Shown in pieces: positions 38,097 to 49,170 of a DNA stretch of 64,000 nt (position 1 is the stretch's first letter; each line of letters opens with the position of its first letter). The stretch is from Sphingopyxis terrae subsp. terrae NBRC 15098 (GTDB taxonomy: Bacteria > Pseudomonadota > Alphaproteobacteria > Sphingomonadales > Sphingomonadaceae), in assembly GCF_001598815.1 (NCBI RefSeq), contig NZ_BCZQ01000006.1, forward strand, positions 62,001 through 126,000. Direction: 5' to 3'. The translations under genes and the position numbers were made by a program. The notes beneath the pieces were generated by a model that saw nothing but the letters and a program-made list of their open reading frames with translations, ran no database searches and was not told where the DNA came from.

Positions 38097-39499
38097 CGCG
38101 CACGCGCCTGCTCGGGCTGATCGGCGGCTTGCTGGCTTTCGTCGCGATGCTGGCGCTGCCGGCCCCCGCGGGCATGGAACCGACGGCGTGGCGCGTTGCG
38201 GCGCTGACCGTCCTGATGGCAATCTGGTGGATGACCGAAGCGATGCCGCTGACCGTCACCGCACTCCTTCCCTTCCTGACCGTCCCGGCCTTCGGGGTGA
38301 TGGACGCCAATGCCATCGCCAAGGAATATTATTCGCCGATCCTGTTTCTGATCCTGGGCGGTGCCTTCCTCGCACTCGCGATCGAGCGCGTCGGGCTGCA
38401 CCGCCGGCTCGCACTGGCGCTGCTCAAGCGCGCGTCGCCGACCGCGACCGGGCTGCTCTTCGCTTTCATGGCGGCGACCGCGCTGCTCAGCATGTTCATT
38501 TCCAACACGTCGACCGCGCTCATCATGGTGCCGATCGCGCTGGCGGTCGTCGGAGCCGCCGGCGCCCGCGAGGGCGATACCGAGGGTTTCCCCGGCGCCG
38601 TGATGATGGGGATTGCCTTCGCCGCTTCGCTCGGCGGACTGGGCACATTGGTCGGCAGCCCGACCAACGCCATCGCCGCGGGCCTGATCGAGCGGACGCT
38701 CGGGCTGCACATATCCTTCCTCGACTGGGCGATTTATGGCGTGCCGGTGGTGCTTGTGTCGGTGCCCTTTGCGATGATCGTCCTTGCGCGGGTGCAGCGG
38801 CTTGCCGAGCATCCGTTCGACGGGCGCGCGGCGGCGGCCGCGCTCGGCAACCAGGCAATCTGGTCGACCGCCGAGCGGCGCGTCGTGCCCGTGTTTCTGC
38901 TCGTGCTGATCGCCTGGGTGATGCAGCCCTGGCTCGAACCGCTGTTCCCGAAGGGCGCGCTGACCGACGGCACCGTCGCGGTGGCGGGCAGCCTGCTGCT
39001 GTTCGTCGTGCCCGACGGTACCGGCCGGCCGCTGCTCGTCTGGAAGGAAGCCGATCGCGCGCCCTGGGGCGTCATCATGATGTTCGGTGGCGGGCTTGCC
39101 CTCGCTGCCGCAATCACCGAGAGCGGACTTGCCGCCTGGCTGGGCGCGGTTCTCGCACCGCTCGGTTCGATCCCGACGATCCTGCTCGCGGCGGTGATTG
39201 TCGCGCTGACGATCCTGATCACCGAATTCGCCAGCAATGTCGCAACGGCGAGCGGCATCATGCCCGTGCTCGCCGCGCTGATCGCGGCCACCGGCACTGA
39301 TCCCGTCCTCCTTGCCCTGCCGGTCGCGATGGCGGCAAGCTGGGGCTTCATGCTGCCATCGGGAACGGGCCCCAACGCGCTTGCCTGGGCGACGGGCAAC
39401 ATCGCTCTGCCGCGTATGCTCAAGGCGGGGCTGGCGCTCGATCTGCTCGGCGTACCGCTGCTGATCGGCATTATCTGGGCCATCGCCGCGCTTGCCTGA
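38093..39499 (+). CDS. SLC13/DASS-family anion symporter
   Basis: A 468-aa divalent anion:Na+ symporter with about eleven helices. The family motifs SNTSTALIMVPIALAV and, near the C-terminus, TEFASNVATASGIMPVLAAL contain the SNT and T-x-x-SN signature of the dicarboxylate/citrate/sulfate transporters. The ATG overlaps the pgeF stop by 4 nt. It should import succinate-like acids or sulfate. It ends the operon that begins with lgt. Confidence 0.92.
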   Translation: MTRTRLLGLIGGLLAFVAMLALPAPAGMEPTAWRVAALTVLMAIWWMTEAMPLTVTALLPFLTVPAFGVMDANAIAKEYYSPILFLILGGAFLALAIERVGLHRRLALALLKRASPTATGLLFAFMAATALLSMFISNTSTALIMVPIALAVVGAAGAREGDTEGFPGAVMMGIAFAASLGGLGTLVGSPTNAIAAGLIERTLGLHISFLDWAIYGVPVVLVSVPFAMIVLARVQRLAEHPFDGRAAAAALGNQAIWSTAERRVVPVFLLVLIAWVMQPWLEPLFPKGALTDGTVAVAGSLLLFVVPDGTGRPLLVWKEADRAPWGVIMMFGGGLALAAAITESGLAAWLGAVLAPLGSIPTILLAAVIVALTILITEFASNVATASGIMPVLAALIAATGTDPVLLALPVAMAASWGFMLPSGTGPNALAWATGNIALPRMLKAGLALDLLGVPLLIGIIWAIAALA

Positions 39500-39573
39500 C
39501 CCGGCTGACCGCGAACCGGTTTCAATCGTAACCAGCCTTGCTATAGCTGCGTGATCATTTTCAGGAGCATGTC

Positions 39574-40866
<1,293 letters not shown>

Positions 40867-40904
40867 GCGGAAGCGAGGCAAGCCCTCCCGCACCGCCGGG
40901 ATGA

Positions 40905-41624
40905 CTATGTCTTCTGCCGCCAGTCGACGACGGCCCATCCCCGCTGCGGCGCCAGCTTCTTCAGCGCGCGCGACGGCGTCGTCGCCACCGCCTCGTCGGC
41001 GAAGCCCAGCATCGGATGATCGGAGACATGATCCGAATAGGCGCGGATGTGCGCGTCTTCGCGGGTGATGGCATTATCGGCGAGCCATTCGCCGATGCGC
41101 GCGAACTTGGCCGCGCCATAGCAATTGTCGCCCGCCAGCCGCGCGTGGATATGATCGGCGCCGTCGGCTGCGTCGAGGCGGGTCGCCAGCACATCGTCGA
41201 TGCCCAGCCGCCGCGCGATCGCATCGACATAGAGATGGAAGGACGCGGTCGCGAGGAGGACGCGGTAACCCGCCGCGCGGTCGGCCGCGATCTGGTCGAG
41301 CGCCGCCGCGTGCACGCCGCGCGCGATGACCTGATCGGCATAGCTTTCGGCGAGCGGAGCGATCTCGGCGCGGTTGAAACTCTTTCCGACCAGCAGCCGC
41401 AGATTGATCGCCTTCAGCCGCGACCGGTCGATCAGGCGCAAGGAATAGGCAGCGGCGGCAAGCGCCACCAGCGGCAGCAACAGCAGCCGCCATTGCTGGC
41501 GCCGCCGCGCAACGTGCATCAGAAAGCCGCTATACGTCCCCGACCGCGTGATCGTGCGGTCCATGTCGTACATCGCAACACGATGCGCATAGTCGCGGAC
41601 GGGATCGAGCGTCGGAACCTCCAT
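40905..41624 (-). CDS. HAD-superfamily phosphatase (IB type)
   Basis: A 239-aa haloacid-dehalogenase-like hydrolase from the ATG at 41624. The nucleophile motif is MYDMDRTITRSGT (D20, D22). Motif II is LLATASFHLYVDAIA, with motif III/IV around GDNCYGAAKF and AYSDHVSDHPML. A hydrophobic stretch (WRLLLLPLVALAAAAYSL) is in the cap and may anchor the protein to a membrane. It is close to SerB-like or phosphatidylglycerophosphate-phosphatase-like proteins. It diverges from the mlaE gene. Confidence 0.88.
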   Translation of the reverse strand: MEVPTLDPVRDYAHRVAMYDMDRTITRSGTYSGFLMHVARRRQQWRLLLLPLVALAAAAYSLRLIDRSRLKAINLRLLVGKSFNRAEIAPLAESYADQVIARGVHAAALDQIAADRAAGYRVLLATASFHLYVDAIARRLGIDDVLATRLDAADGADHIHARLAGDNCYGAAKFARIGEWLADNAITREDAHIRAYSDHVSDHPMLGFADEAVATTPSRALKKLAPQRGWAVVDWRQKT

Positions 41625-41731
41625 ACTCCCGCTATAACCGCGCGCCCACCGCCGGCCAAGAGCGCAGCCTGCCGCAAGCGCGGCCAATTCGCTTGCCGTG
41701 CCCTGGCAAATAATCCAATGTCGCCCGCGTC

Positions 41732-42838
41732 ATGGCGGTTTGGGCGGACTTCGAAACGAACGATGGCGCTGACGGCGCAGAGGTCCGCTTCTCGGGCCGG
41801 TTGACGCTCGCCCGGATGGGCGACCTGCCGCAGCGGCTCGACGAGCTTGGACCGATTTCGCTCCTCGATCTTTCAAATATTACCCGCATCGACACCGTCG
41901 GGGCGTGGATCGTGACGCGCACGATGCATCGCCACGACGCGAAGGTCGTCGGCGCGAGCCAGGATGCGCAGCGGCTGCTCGACGCGCTGGCGAACGACAC
42001 CAGCGAGTATCGCATCCATGGCGACCGGCGCCCTGCCTGGGTGCGTATGCTCGAACAGCTCGGCACCGCAAGTGTGGCGATCTGGAACGAACTGCTTGGC
42101 ATCATCGGCTTTTTCGGCGCGATGGTCGTCGCGCTGTTCAACCAGATCCGCGCCCGCCGCGCGATCCGCTGGAATGCGATCGTCACGCGGTTCCAGACCG
42201 TCGGCGTCGACGCGCTGCCCATCATCGGGCTGATGAGCTTCCTGATCGGCATCGTCATCGCGCAGCAGGGATCGGTGCAGCTCAAGCAATTCGGGCTCGA
42301 AGTGTTCACGATCAACCTCGTCGGCCGTGCGTCGATCCGCGAGCTGGGATTGCTGATGACCGCGATCATGGTCGCCGGCCGGTCGGGTTCGGCCTTCGCC
42401 GCGCAAATCGGAACGATGAAGCTGACCGAGGAAGTCGATGCGATGCGCACGATCGGGGTGTCGCCGATGGAAGCGATCGTCCTGCCGCGCGTCGCGGCGT
42501 CGACGATCACCATGCCGCTGCTCGGCTTTTATGCCAGCATCTGCGCGATCATCGGAGGCGGCATCTTCTGCTGGATCGGGCTGGAAATCCCGCCGCTGAC
42601 CTATGTCCAGCGCATCCGTGAAATCATCCCGATGACCGATTTCTGGATCATGCTGATCAAGGCACCGGTTTTCGGCATCCTGATCGGCGTCACCGGCTGT
42701 TACGAAGGGATGCAGGTGCGCCAGAATGCCGAGCAAGTCGGCAAGCGGACGACCTCGGCGGTTGTCGCCGCCATCTTCCTCGTCATCGTTCTCGACGCCT
42801 TTTTCGCCGTTTTCTTCACCTCGCTGGGCTGGAACTGA
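41732..42838 (+). CDS. mlaE: MlaE-type ABC permease with N-terminal STAS domain
   Basis: A 368-aa protein. The N-terminal part (EVRFSGRLTLARMGDLPQRL, LLDLSNITRIDTVGAWIV) is a STAS domain like MlaB; the rest is an MlaE permease with QIRARRAIRWNAIVTRFQTVGVDALPIIGLMSFLIGIVIA and the conserved EVDAMRTIGVSPMEAIVLPRVAA. Together they merge the MlaB and MlaE roles in one chain. It belongs to an inner-membrane lipid transporter that keeps outer-membrane lipid asymmetry. Confidence 0.93.
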   Translation: MAVWADFETNDGADGAEVRFSGRLTLARMGDLPQRLDELGPISLLDLSNITRIDTVGAWIVTRTMHRHDAKVVGASQDAQRLLDALANDTSEYRIHGDRRPAWVRMLEQLGTASVAIWNELLGIIGFFGAMVVALFNQIRARRAIRWNAIVTRFQTVGVDALPIIGLMSFLIGIVIAQQGSVQLKQFGLEVFTINLVGRASIRELGLLMTAIMVAGRSGSAFAAQIGTMKLTEEVDAMRTIGVSPMEAIVLPRVAASTITMPLLGFYASICAIIGGGIFCWIGLEIPPLTYVQRIREIIPMTDFWIMLIKAPVFGILIGVTGCYEGMQVRQNAEQVGKRTTSAVVAAIFLVIVLDAFFAVFFTSLGWN

Positions 42839-43662
42839 TGGCCGAGCTGATCGAACCAGAAAAATTCGACATTGCGATCAAGGTGCGCGGGCTGTGCAAC
42901 CAGTTCGGCGATGCGGTGATCCACGAAGACCTCGATCTCGACGTGCGGTCGGGCGAGATATTGGGAGTGGTCGGCGGATCGGGTACCGGCAAGTCGGTGC
43001 TGATGCGGTCGATCATTGGGCTGCAGATCCCGACCGCGGGCGAGGTCGAAGTCTATGGCAAGACGCTCGACACGATCGTTGACGAAGAGGAATCGCGCGA
43101 CCTGCGCCGTCGCTGGGGCGTGATGTTCCAGGGCGGTGCGCTGTTCTCGACGCTCACCGTTGCGGAGAATATCCAGGTGCCGCTGCGCGAGTTCTATCCG
43201 CGCATGGACTCAGAGCTGCTCGACGAAATCGCGGCCTACAAGGTCGCGATGGTCGGCCTGCCAAACGATGCCGGCCCCAAATATCCGGCCGAGCTGTCGG
43301 GCGGCATGGTCAAGCGTGCGGGGCTGGCGCGGGCGCTGGCGCTCGATCCGGCGCTGCTGTTCCTCGACGAACCGACCGCGGGGCTCGACCCGATCGGCGC
43401 CGCGAAGTTCGACGAGCTGATCCGCGAACTGGCCGACACGATGGGGCTGACCGTGTTCCTGATCACCCACGACCTCGATTCGCTCTACGCGACCTGCGAC
43501 CGGGTCGCGGTGCTGGCCGAGAAAAAAGTGATCGCGGTCGGCACGATTCCGGAACTTCTTGCCACCGAGCATCCTTGGATACAGGAATATTTCAACGGAC
43601 CGCGCGGACGCGCCGCCTCTGGCAGCAACGACGCGCTGACGCGGGCAGATAGGAAGAGCTGA
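42838..43662 (+). CDS. mlaF: Mla lipid transporter ATPase
   Basis: A 274-aa ABC ATPase. Walker A is GGSGTGKSV, the Q-loop is in WGVMFQGGALF, the signature is LSGGMVKRAGLARALAL and Walker B is LLFLDEPTAGLDPIG; the switch histidine is in LITHDLDSL. It powers the Mla lipid transporter. The ATG overlaps the permease stop by 1 nt (TGATG) and the next gene overlaps its stop the same way. Confidence 0.95.
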   Translation: MAELIEPEKFDIAIKVRGLCNQFGDAVIHEDLDLDVRSGEILGVVGGSGTGKSVLMRSIIGLQIPTAGEVEVYGKTLDTIVDEEESRDLRRRWGVMFQGGALFSTLTVAENIQVPLREFYPRMDSELLDEIAAYKVAMVGLPNDAGPKYPAELSGGMVKRAGLARALALDPALLFLDEPTAGLDPIGAAKFDELIRELADTMGLTVFLITHDLDSLYATCDRVAVLAEKKVIAVGTIPELLATEHPWIQEYFNGPRGRAASGSNDALTRADRKS

Positions 43663-44603
43663 TGGAAACGCGGTCGAACAATGTTCTGGTCGGGGCCTTC
43701 GTCCTGCTGTTCACCGTTGCGCTCGCGCTGTTCGTGGTCTGGCTGGCGAACGACAGCGGCGGCAAGCGTCAGGAATATGATATATTTTTCAAACAGTCTG
43801 TCGACGGATTGAACAAAGGCGCACAGGTGCAATTCTCCGGCGTCCCCGTCGGCCAGGTGCGGCAGATCGCGCTGTGGCCCGACGATCCGCAATTCGTCCG
43901 CGTGCGTATCGAAGTCGACGAGCATGTGCCGGTGCTGCAGGGGACGACCGCGGCGCTGGAAGGCGTCGGCTTCACCGGCGTATCGCAAATCTCGCTAGAC
44001 GGCGCGGTCAAGGGCGCGCCGCCGATCGCCGACAAGGGCCCCGCCGGCAAACCGGTCATCCCGACGCGCGTCGGTGGGCTCGGTGAACTGCTCAACACCG
44101 CGCCGCAGCTTCTCCAGCGCCTGTCGACGCTGACCGAGCGGCTGGCCGAACTGGCCGACGACAAGAATCAGGCGAGCTTCGCGGCGATCCTGAAGAATGT
44201 CGAGCAATCGACCGCGATCCTCGCGCGCAACGGACCGGCGATCGAAGCCGCGCTCGCCGACACGCGCGTTGCGATCCAGCAGACGGGGACCGCGGCCGAA
44301 CAGATCGGCAATCTTGCCGCCGCGACGCAGGGCACGATCGACCGCAATGTCGATCCTGCGATGCGCAATCTGCGCGACACGCTCGCCTCCGCAAACAAGT
44401 CGATGCAGACGCTCGAATCGGCGATTTCGGACGCCCGGCCCGGCCTCAAGACCTTCAGCGAAACGACGATTCCCGAAGCGAATGCGCTGATCCGCGACCT
44501 GCGCCGTACCTCCTCCTCGCTTTCGAGCCTGACCGACAAGCTCGATCAGCAAGGCGCGGGCGCGGTGCTCGGCGGCAGCAAGCTGCCCGATTACAAGAAA
44601 TGA
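43662..44603 (+). CDS. mlaD: MlaD/MCE-domain lipid-binding protein
   Basis: A 313-aa protein with an N-terminal membrane anchor (NVLVGAFVLLFTVALALFVVWL) and one MCE domain (about residues 35-115, with YDIFFKQSVDGLNKGAQVQFSGVPVGQV). The long C-terminal part is coiled-coil-like and alanine-rich, longer than in E. coli MlaD. MCE proteins form a hexameric ring that passes lipids between membranes. Start overlaps mlaF by 1 nt; stop overlaps the auxiliary lipoprotein gene by 4 nt. Confidence 0.93.
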   Translation: METRSNNVLVGAFVLLFTVALALFVVWLANDSGGKRQEYDIFFKQSVDGLNKGAQVQFSGVPVGQVRQIALWPDDPQFVRVRIEVDEHVPVLQGTTAALEGVGFTGVSQISLDGAVKGAPPIADKGPAGKPVIPTRVGGLGELLNTAPQLLQRLSTLTERLAELADDKNQASFAAILKNVEQSTAILARNGPAIEAALADTRVAIQQTGTAAEQIGNLAAATQGTIDRNVDPAMRNLRDTLASANKSMQTLESAISDARPGLKTFSETTIPEANALIRDLRRTSSSLSSLTDKLDQQGAGAVLGGSKLPDYKK

Positions 44604-45226
44604 GGATGACGACCGCCATGCCCCACCCGCTTCGCCGTCTTCGCACCCCCGCGCTGCTCGCGCTGGGCGCGCTGTCGCTCTCGGCCTGTGTCAGTTTCGG
44701 CGGCAAGGCGCCGCCCTTTCTGCTCACGCTCGATTCCGATGTCGCCCCGGTCGTCGGCGAGGCGCGCTCGGCGGGCGAAGCGCAGACGCTGACGATCCTG
44801 ATCCCGAATGCGCCGCAAAAGCTGCGCACCACGCGCATCCCGGTGCAGCAGGACGATGCGAGCGTCGCCTATGTCAAGGACGCCCAGTGGGTCGAGGCGC
44901 CGCAGCGCCTGTTCCAGCGGCTCCTGTCGGAAACCGTTGCGGCAAAAACCCCGCTGGTCGTGCTCGACGAAGGTCAGTATCTGACCGCACCGGGCGAACA
45001 GCTTGCCAGCCAGCTGCTCGAATTCGGCGTCGATGCGCGCACCAACGAAGCGGTCGTCTCGCTCCAGGCGATGCGCGTCGCGGCGGGCGGCAAGACGGTC
45101 ACACAGCGCCGCTTCGAGGTGCGCGAACCGATCGGCGGCAAGATCGAGGCAAAGCCGGTCGGCGAGGCGCTGACCCGCGCCGCCAACAAGGTCGCCGCGG
45201 ACGTCGCGGCCTGGCTCGCAGGCTGA
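44600..45226 (+). CDS. ABC-transport auxiliary lipoprotein (PqiC-like)
   Basis: A 208-aa lipoprotein. The lipobox is LSAC (ALLALGALSLSAC), so the mature N-terminus is Cys. The domain ABC_trans_aux is visible: LRTTRIPVQQDDASVAYVKDAQWVEAPQRLFQRLL and EFGVDARTNEAVVSLQAMRV. Such proteins sit with MCE systems at the outer membrane and receive lipids or link the transporter to it. It is the last gene of the four-gene unit. Confidence 0.9.
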   Translation: MRMTTAMPHPLRRLRTPALLALGALSLSACVSFGGKAPPFLLTLDSDVAPVVGEARSAGEAQTLTILIPNAPQKLRTTRIPVQQDDASVAYVKDAQWVEAPQRLFQRLLSETVAAKTPLVVLDEGQYLTAPGEQLASQLLEFGVDARTNEAVVSLQAMRVAAGGKTVTQRRFEVREPIGGKIEAKPVGEALTRAANKVAADVAAWLAG

Positions 45227-45384
45227 CGCGCGCCGCGCCTCTTCGCCGCTCCACTCTTGCACTTTGCGCGCCTGCCCCTTAGGGGCGAGCCGCGGCCGCG
45301 ATAGCCGCCTCTTTCGCGCATCGCCTCTTTCGGGTTTCCGGCGTGCGCCTCCCGCACGAGCCCGCCTGACGAAAGGACTCGCGC

Positions 45385-45705
45385 ATGGGATGGTTCATCC
45401 TGGCAATCGCCGTATTTACCGAAATTTGCTGGGCACTCAGCCTGAAATGGGCCGCAACGCTCGGCACGTGGCAGGCCTCGACGGTGCCGATCGCGCTCAG
45501 CTTCCTCAACATGGCGCTGCTCGCCTTTGCGATGCGCGAGATTTCGGCCGGCACCGCCTATGCAATCTGGACCGGCCTCGGCGCGGTCGGCGTCATCATC
45601 GGCGGTATCGTCCTGTTCGGCGAAAAAATCGGCACCGTGCAGATCGGCTTCATGGCGCTGATCGTGATCGGCGTCGTCGGCACGAAGCTGTCGGCGCCGG
45701 CCTGA
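45385..45705 (+). CDS. SMR-family exporter, Gdx/SugE subtype
   Basis: A 106-aa four-helix small multidrug resistance protein. The conserved glutamate is in helix 1 (FTEICWALSLKWA, E13), with the S-L-K of the Gdx (guanidinium exporter) subtype. MREISAGTAYAIWTGLGAVG in helix 3 and IGFMALIVIGVVGTKLS in helix 4 fit. It would exchange guanidinium or quaternary ammonium ions for protons. AAAGG is near the start. I found no convincing guanidine riboswitch upstream. Confidence 0.88.
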   Translation: MGWFILAIAVFTEICWALSLKWAATLGTWQASTVPIALSFLNMALLAFAMREISAGTAYAIWTGLGAVGVIIGGIVLFGEKIGTVQIGFMALIVIGVVGTKLSAPA

Positions 45706-45709
45706 TCGC

Positions 45710-48301
45710 TCAGCCCAGCAAGCTCTTCGACGCCTGTTCGGTCGTGTCGCGCGACAGGCCGGGCTGGGCGAGGATGCGTTCCAGTTCGGCGCGCATCATC
45801 GCGGCGCGTGCCTCGTCGAAGCGCTTCCACCGCCCGAGCGGCGGGATCATTCGCGCCGCGGTCTGCGGATTGCGCGGATCGAGCGCGATGACAAGGTCGG
45901 CGATCAGCCGATAGCCCGCGCCATCGGCCTGATGAAAGGCCGCCTGATTGCCCGTGAACGCCCCATAAAGCGATCGCACCCGGTTCGGATTGGACAGGGT
46001 GAAATCGGGATGCTCGGCCAGCTGGCGCACCGCCTCCACCGTGTCGGGGCGCATCGACCACGCCTGTACCTGGAACCATTTGTCGAGCACGAGCGGATTG
46101 TCGCGGTAGCGCTGATAGAAGATGTCGAGCGCATGGGCGCGTTCGTCGCTGTCGCCATGCGCGAGCGTCGCCAGCGCCGCCTGACGCTCGGTCATACCGT
46201 CGGCATCCGAAAACACCCCGAAGACGAGCGCCGGGATATCGGCGATCCCCGTCGCGGCAAGATAGGCGAGCGCGACGCCGCGCAGGCGCCGTTCACCCTT
46301 GGCGTGCGGCGACAGGTCGGTCGCCGGCGGTGCCTTGCCCGCCAGTATCGCGCGCCATTCCTCCTCGAGCGCGCGGCCGATCGCGGCCTGCAGCGCCAGC
46401 CGTTCGCGGCGGATTGCGTCGGAATCGACGGTGAGCATCTGGTCGCCGATGAACGCCTCGCTGGGCAGCAGCACCGCCTCGGCCACAAAGGCGGGATCTT
46501 CGCCGCGCCCACGCAGCGTCTGCGCCACCGCATCGACCACCGCCCGATGATCGACTTCATTCCCCGCCGCTGCCGCGACAAGTGTGTCGAGCATGAGCTG
46601 CTGCAAGGCTTCGTAGCGCGCGAAGGGGTCGTCATCATGCGCCGCAAGCCAGGCGAGTTCCCCCTGCGCGCGATCGAAATCGACGATGACCGGTGCCGAA
46701 AAGCCGCGGTTGACCGACAAGGCAGGGCGCCCGTCGAAGGCGCCGAGCGCGATCCGCTGCGTCGCACCGGTCAGCGTCACCAGCGTATCGGGCAGCGATG
46801 CACCGCCGCTTCTATCGAAGGCCGCGATACGCAGCGGCATCATCATCGGCAGTTTTTCGGGCTGGCCGGGGGTCGGCGGCACGGTCTGCACCACATCGAG
46901 CGCCCACTGCCCCTGATCCTCTGAAAGCGTCAGCTTGAGCCGCGGCGTCCCCGCCTGCTCGTACCAGCGGCGGAACTGGGTCAGGTCGATCGCCCCGCCC
47001 TCCTCCATCGCGCGCACGAAATCCTCGCACGTCGCGGCCTCGCCATCGTGGCGGTCGAAATAGAGGTCGGTGCCGGCGCGGAAGCGCTGCGGACCGAGCA
47101 GGGTCGCCATCATCCGGATGATCTCTGCGCCCTTGTTATAAACGGTCGCGGTGTAGAAGTTGCTGATCTCCTGATAGCTGTCGGGCCGGATCGGGTGCGC
47201 AAGCGGCCCCGCATCCTCCGGAAACTGCGCCGCGCGGAGCAGGCGGACATCCTCGATCCGCTTGACCGGTGCAGATCCCATGTCCGCCGAAAAGCTTTGA
47301 TCGCGATAGACGGTGAAGCCTTCTTTCAGACTGAGCTGGAACCAGTCGCGACAGGTGACGCGATTGCCCGACCAATTGTGAAAATATTCGTGCGCGACCA
47401 CCCCCTGCACCCCGTCATAGTCGAGGTCGGTCGCGGTATCGGGATCGGCCAGGATATAACGCGTGTTGAAGATGTTGAGGCCCTTGTTCTCCATCGCCCC
47501 CATGTTGAAATCACTGACCGCGACGATGTTGAACAGGTCGAGGTCATATTCGCGGCCATAGACGCGCTCGTCCCACGCCATGCTGTCCTTGAGCGCCTGC
47601 ATCGCGTGGCCGGTGCGGCCCTCGTCGCCCGCGCGCACCCAGATGCCCAGTTCGACCTTGCGCCCCGACATGGTGGTAAAGCTGTCGCGGTTGACGACAA
47701 GATCGCCCGCGACGAGCGCGAAAAGATAGGAAGGTTTCGGCCAGGGATCTTCCCACAAAGCCCAATGGCTGCCGTCGTCACCCGCACCCTTTGCAACGCA
47801 ATTGCCGTTCGACAGCAGGATGGGAAAGGCCGTCTTGTCGCCCGCCATCCGCACCTTGTAGCGGCTGAGGACATCGGGACGGTCGGGATGGAAGGTGATC
47901 CGCCGGAACCCCTCGGCCTCGCACTGGGTGCAGAGCATGCCGTTCGAGGCATAAAGGCCCATGAGCTGGGTATTGGCCGTGGGATCGATCGCGGTATCGA
48001 CCTCGACGATAGCGCGGGCCCGGTCGCCGAGATCGACGATCAGGTCGGGGCCCTCCATATGCCAATCGTTCCAGCTTTCGCCGTCGACGCGCACCGCGAG
48101 CGGAGTCAGACCGTCACCGCGCAGCGTCAGCGGCGCCGGCGCATCGGCATGGCGCACGACCGACAGCGCCGCACCGACGCGCGTCGTATCGAGGCCGAGC
48201 GCGAAATCGAGCGCGATGTCGGGCACCTGCCATTCGGGCGGGCGATAATCGCTGCGGTGGATGGTGACGGGCGGAACGGGGGAGGAAGAAGCGTCGGTCA
48301 T
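45710..48301 (-). CDS. pepN: Aminopeptidase N
   Basis: An 863-aa M1 zinc aminopeptidase. The substrate motif GAMEN is at 268-272 and the zinc site HEYFHNW at H304, E305, H308, with the downstream Glu in SLKEGFTVYRDQ. The C-terminal helical domain (ALDIFYQRYRDNPLVLDKWFQVQAWS, NPNRVRSLYGAFTGNQAAFH) is typical of PepN. It releases N-terminal residues from peptides in the cytosol. It converges with the SMR gene, 4 bp apart. Confidence 0.97.
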   Translation of the reverse strand: MTDASSSPVPPVTIHRSDYRPPEWQVPDIALDFALGLDTTRVGAALSVVRHADAPAPLTLRGDGLTPLAVRVDGESWNDWHMEGPDLIVDLGDRARAIVEVDTAIDPTANTQLMGLYASNGMLCTQCEAEGFRRITFHPDRPDVLSRYKVRMAGDKTAFPILLSNGNCVAKGAGDDGSHWALWEDPWPKPSYLFALVAGDLVVNRDSFTTMSGRKVELGIWVRAGDEGRTGHAMQALKDSMAWDERVYGREYDLDLFNIVAVSDFNMGAMENKGLNIFNTRYILADPDTATDLDYDGVQGVVAHEYFHNWSGNRVTCRDWFQLSLKEGFTVYRDQSFSADMGSAPVKRIEDVRLLRAAQFPEDAGPLAHPIRPDSYQEISNFYTATVYNKGAEIIRMMATLLGPQRFRAGTDLYFDRHDGEAATCEDFVRAMEEGGAIDLTQFRRWYEQAGTPRLKLTLSEDQGQWALDVVQTVPPTPGQPEKLPMMMPLRIAAFDRSGGASLPDTLVTLTGATQRIALGAFDGRPALSVNRGFSAPVIVDFDRAQGELAWLAAHDDDPFARYEALQQLMLDTLVAAAAGNEVDHRAVVDAVAQTLRGRGEDPAFVAEAVLLPSEAFIGDQMLTVDSDAIRRERLALQAAIGRALEEEWRAILAGKAPPATDLSPHAKGERRLRGVALAYLAATGIADIPALVFGVFSDADGMTERQAALATLAHGDSDERAHALDIFYQRYRDNPLVLDKWFQVQAWSMRPDTVEAVRQLAEHPDFTLSNPNRVRSLYGAFTGNQAAFHQADGAGYRLIADLVIALDPRNPQTAARMIPPLGRWKRFDEARAAMMRAELERILAQPGLSRDTTEQASKSLLG

Positions 48302-48347
48302 AATGCGGGTCTAGGCTTGCGCCGCGCGCCGCGCAATAAGGGCGGCG

Positions 48348-49139
48348 ATGGGACATATGCTGATTTTCGGAATGGGCTATGCGGCGGGCCATATCGCCGA
48401 CCGGTTGCGCGCGCGCGGGTGGGAGGTGAGCGGGACGACGCGCGACGGACGCGGCGACAGCATCGCCTTCGCCGACGAGGCCGCGGTGCTGGGCGCGCTG
48501 CGATCGGCGACGCATATCCTGTCGTCGGTTCCCCCGGCGGACGGCGCCGACCCCGTGCTCGCCCGCTATGGCGAGGCGGTGGCGCTCGCGCCGGCGCGCT
48601 GGACCGGATATCTCTCCTCGACAGGCGTCTATGGCGATGCCGGCGGCGCGTGGGTCGATGAAAGCGCACCGGTGACGGGCCGCCGGCCCGACCGCAACGC
48701 CGCCGATACGGCGTGGGCCGCGCTGCGCGGCGACATGTGCGTCTTTCGGCTGCCGGGCATCTATGGTCCCGGCCGCAGCATCCTCGATCGTATCCGCGAA
48801 GGCCGCGCGCACCGGATCGATCTGCCCGATCAGGTTTTCAGCCGCGTCCATGTCGACGATATCGCGGGCGGCGTGATCGCCTCCTTCCGCGGCCCGGCGG
48901 GCGTCTACAACCTCGCCGACGATGCGCCGTGCCACCAGAACCGCCTCGTCGAATGGGGCTGCGCGCTGCTGGGGGCGCCGCTGCCGCCGCTGCAATCGCT
49001 CGACGCCGCCGGCCTGTCGCCCGCCGCGCGTGCCTTCTATGCCGAGAACCGCCGCGTCGCGAACGGCAAGGCGAAGCGGCTGCTGGGCTGGCATCCGCGC
49101 TACCCGAGTTTTCGCGAGGGGCTGGCGGCCTGTCTTTAA
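48348..49139 (+). CDS. NAD(P)-dependent epimerase/dehydratase-like protein (YeeZ type)
   Basis: A 263-aa Rossmann protein. The dinucleotide motif is LIFGMGYAAGHIADRLRARGWEVSGTTRD, and LSSTGVYGDAGGAWVDESAPVT matches the extended SDR active region, where the YxxxK pair is not obvious. LPGIYGPGRSILDRIREG and VHVDDIAGGVIASF are typical of YeeZ-like proteins. It diverges from pepN, with 46 bp between starts. Substrate unknown. Confidence 0.82.
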   Translation: MGHMLIFGMGYAAGHIADRLRARGWEVSGTTRDGRGDSIAFADEAAVLGALRSATHILSSVPPADGADPVLARYGEAVALAPARWTGYLSSTGVYGDAGGAWVDESAPVTGRRPDRNAADTAWAALRGDMCVFRLPGIYGPGRSILDRIREGRAHRIDLPDQVFSRVHVDDIAGGVIASFRGPAGVYNLADDAPCHQNRLVEWGCALLGAPLPPLQSLDAAGLSPAARAFYAENRRVANGKAKRLLGWHPRYPSFREGLAACL

Positions 49140-49170
49140 GCCAGCGGCTCCACCCTTCGAGGGGCGACGG

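Noticed and set aside
45230..45384. Guanidine-II (mini-ykkC) riboswitch before the SMR gene
   Set aside because: Two ACGA tetranucleotides are seen (gcacgagc, tgacgaaagg), but the flanking stems are too short or mismatched. I cannot draw the two ACGR hairpins.
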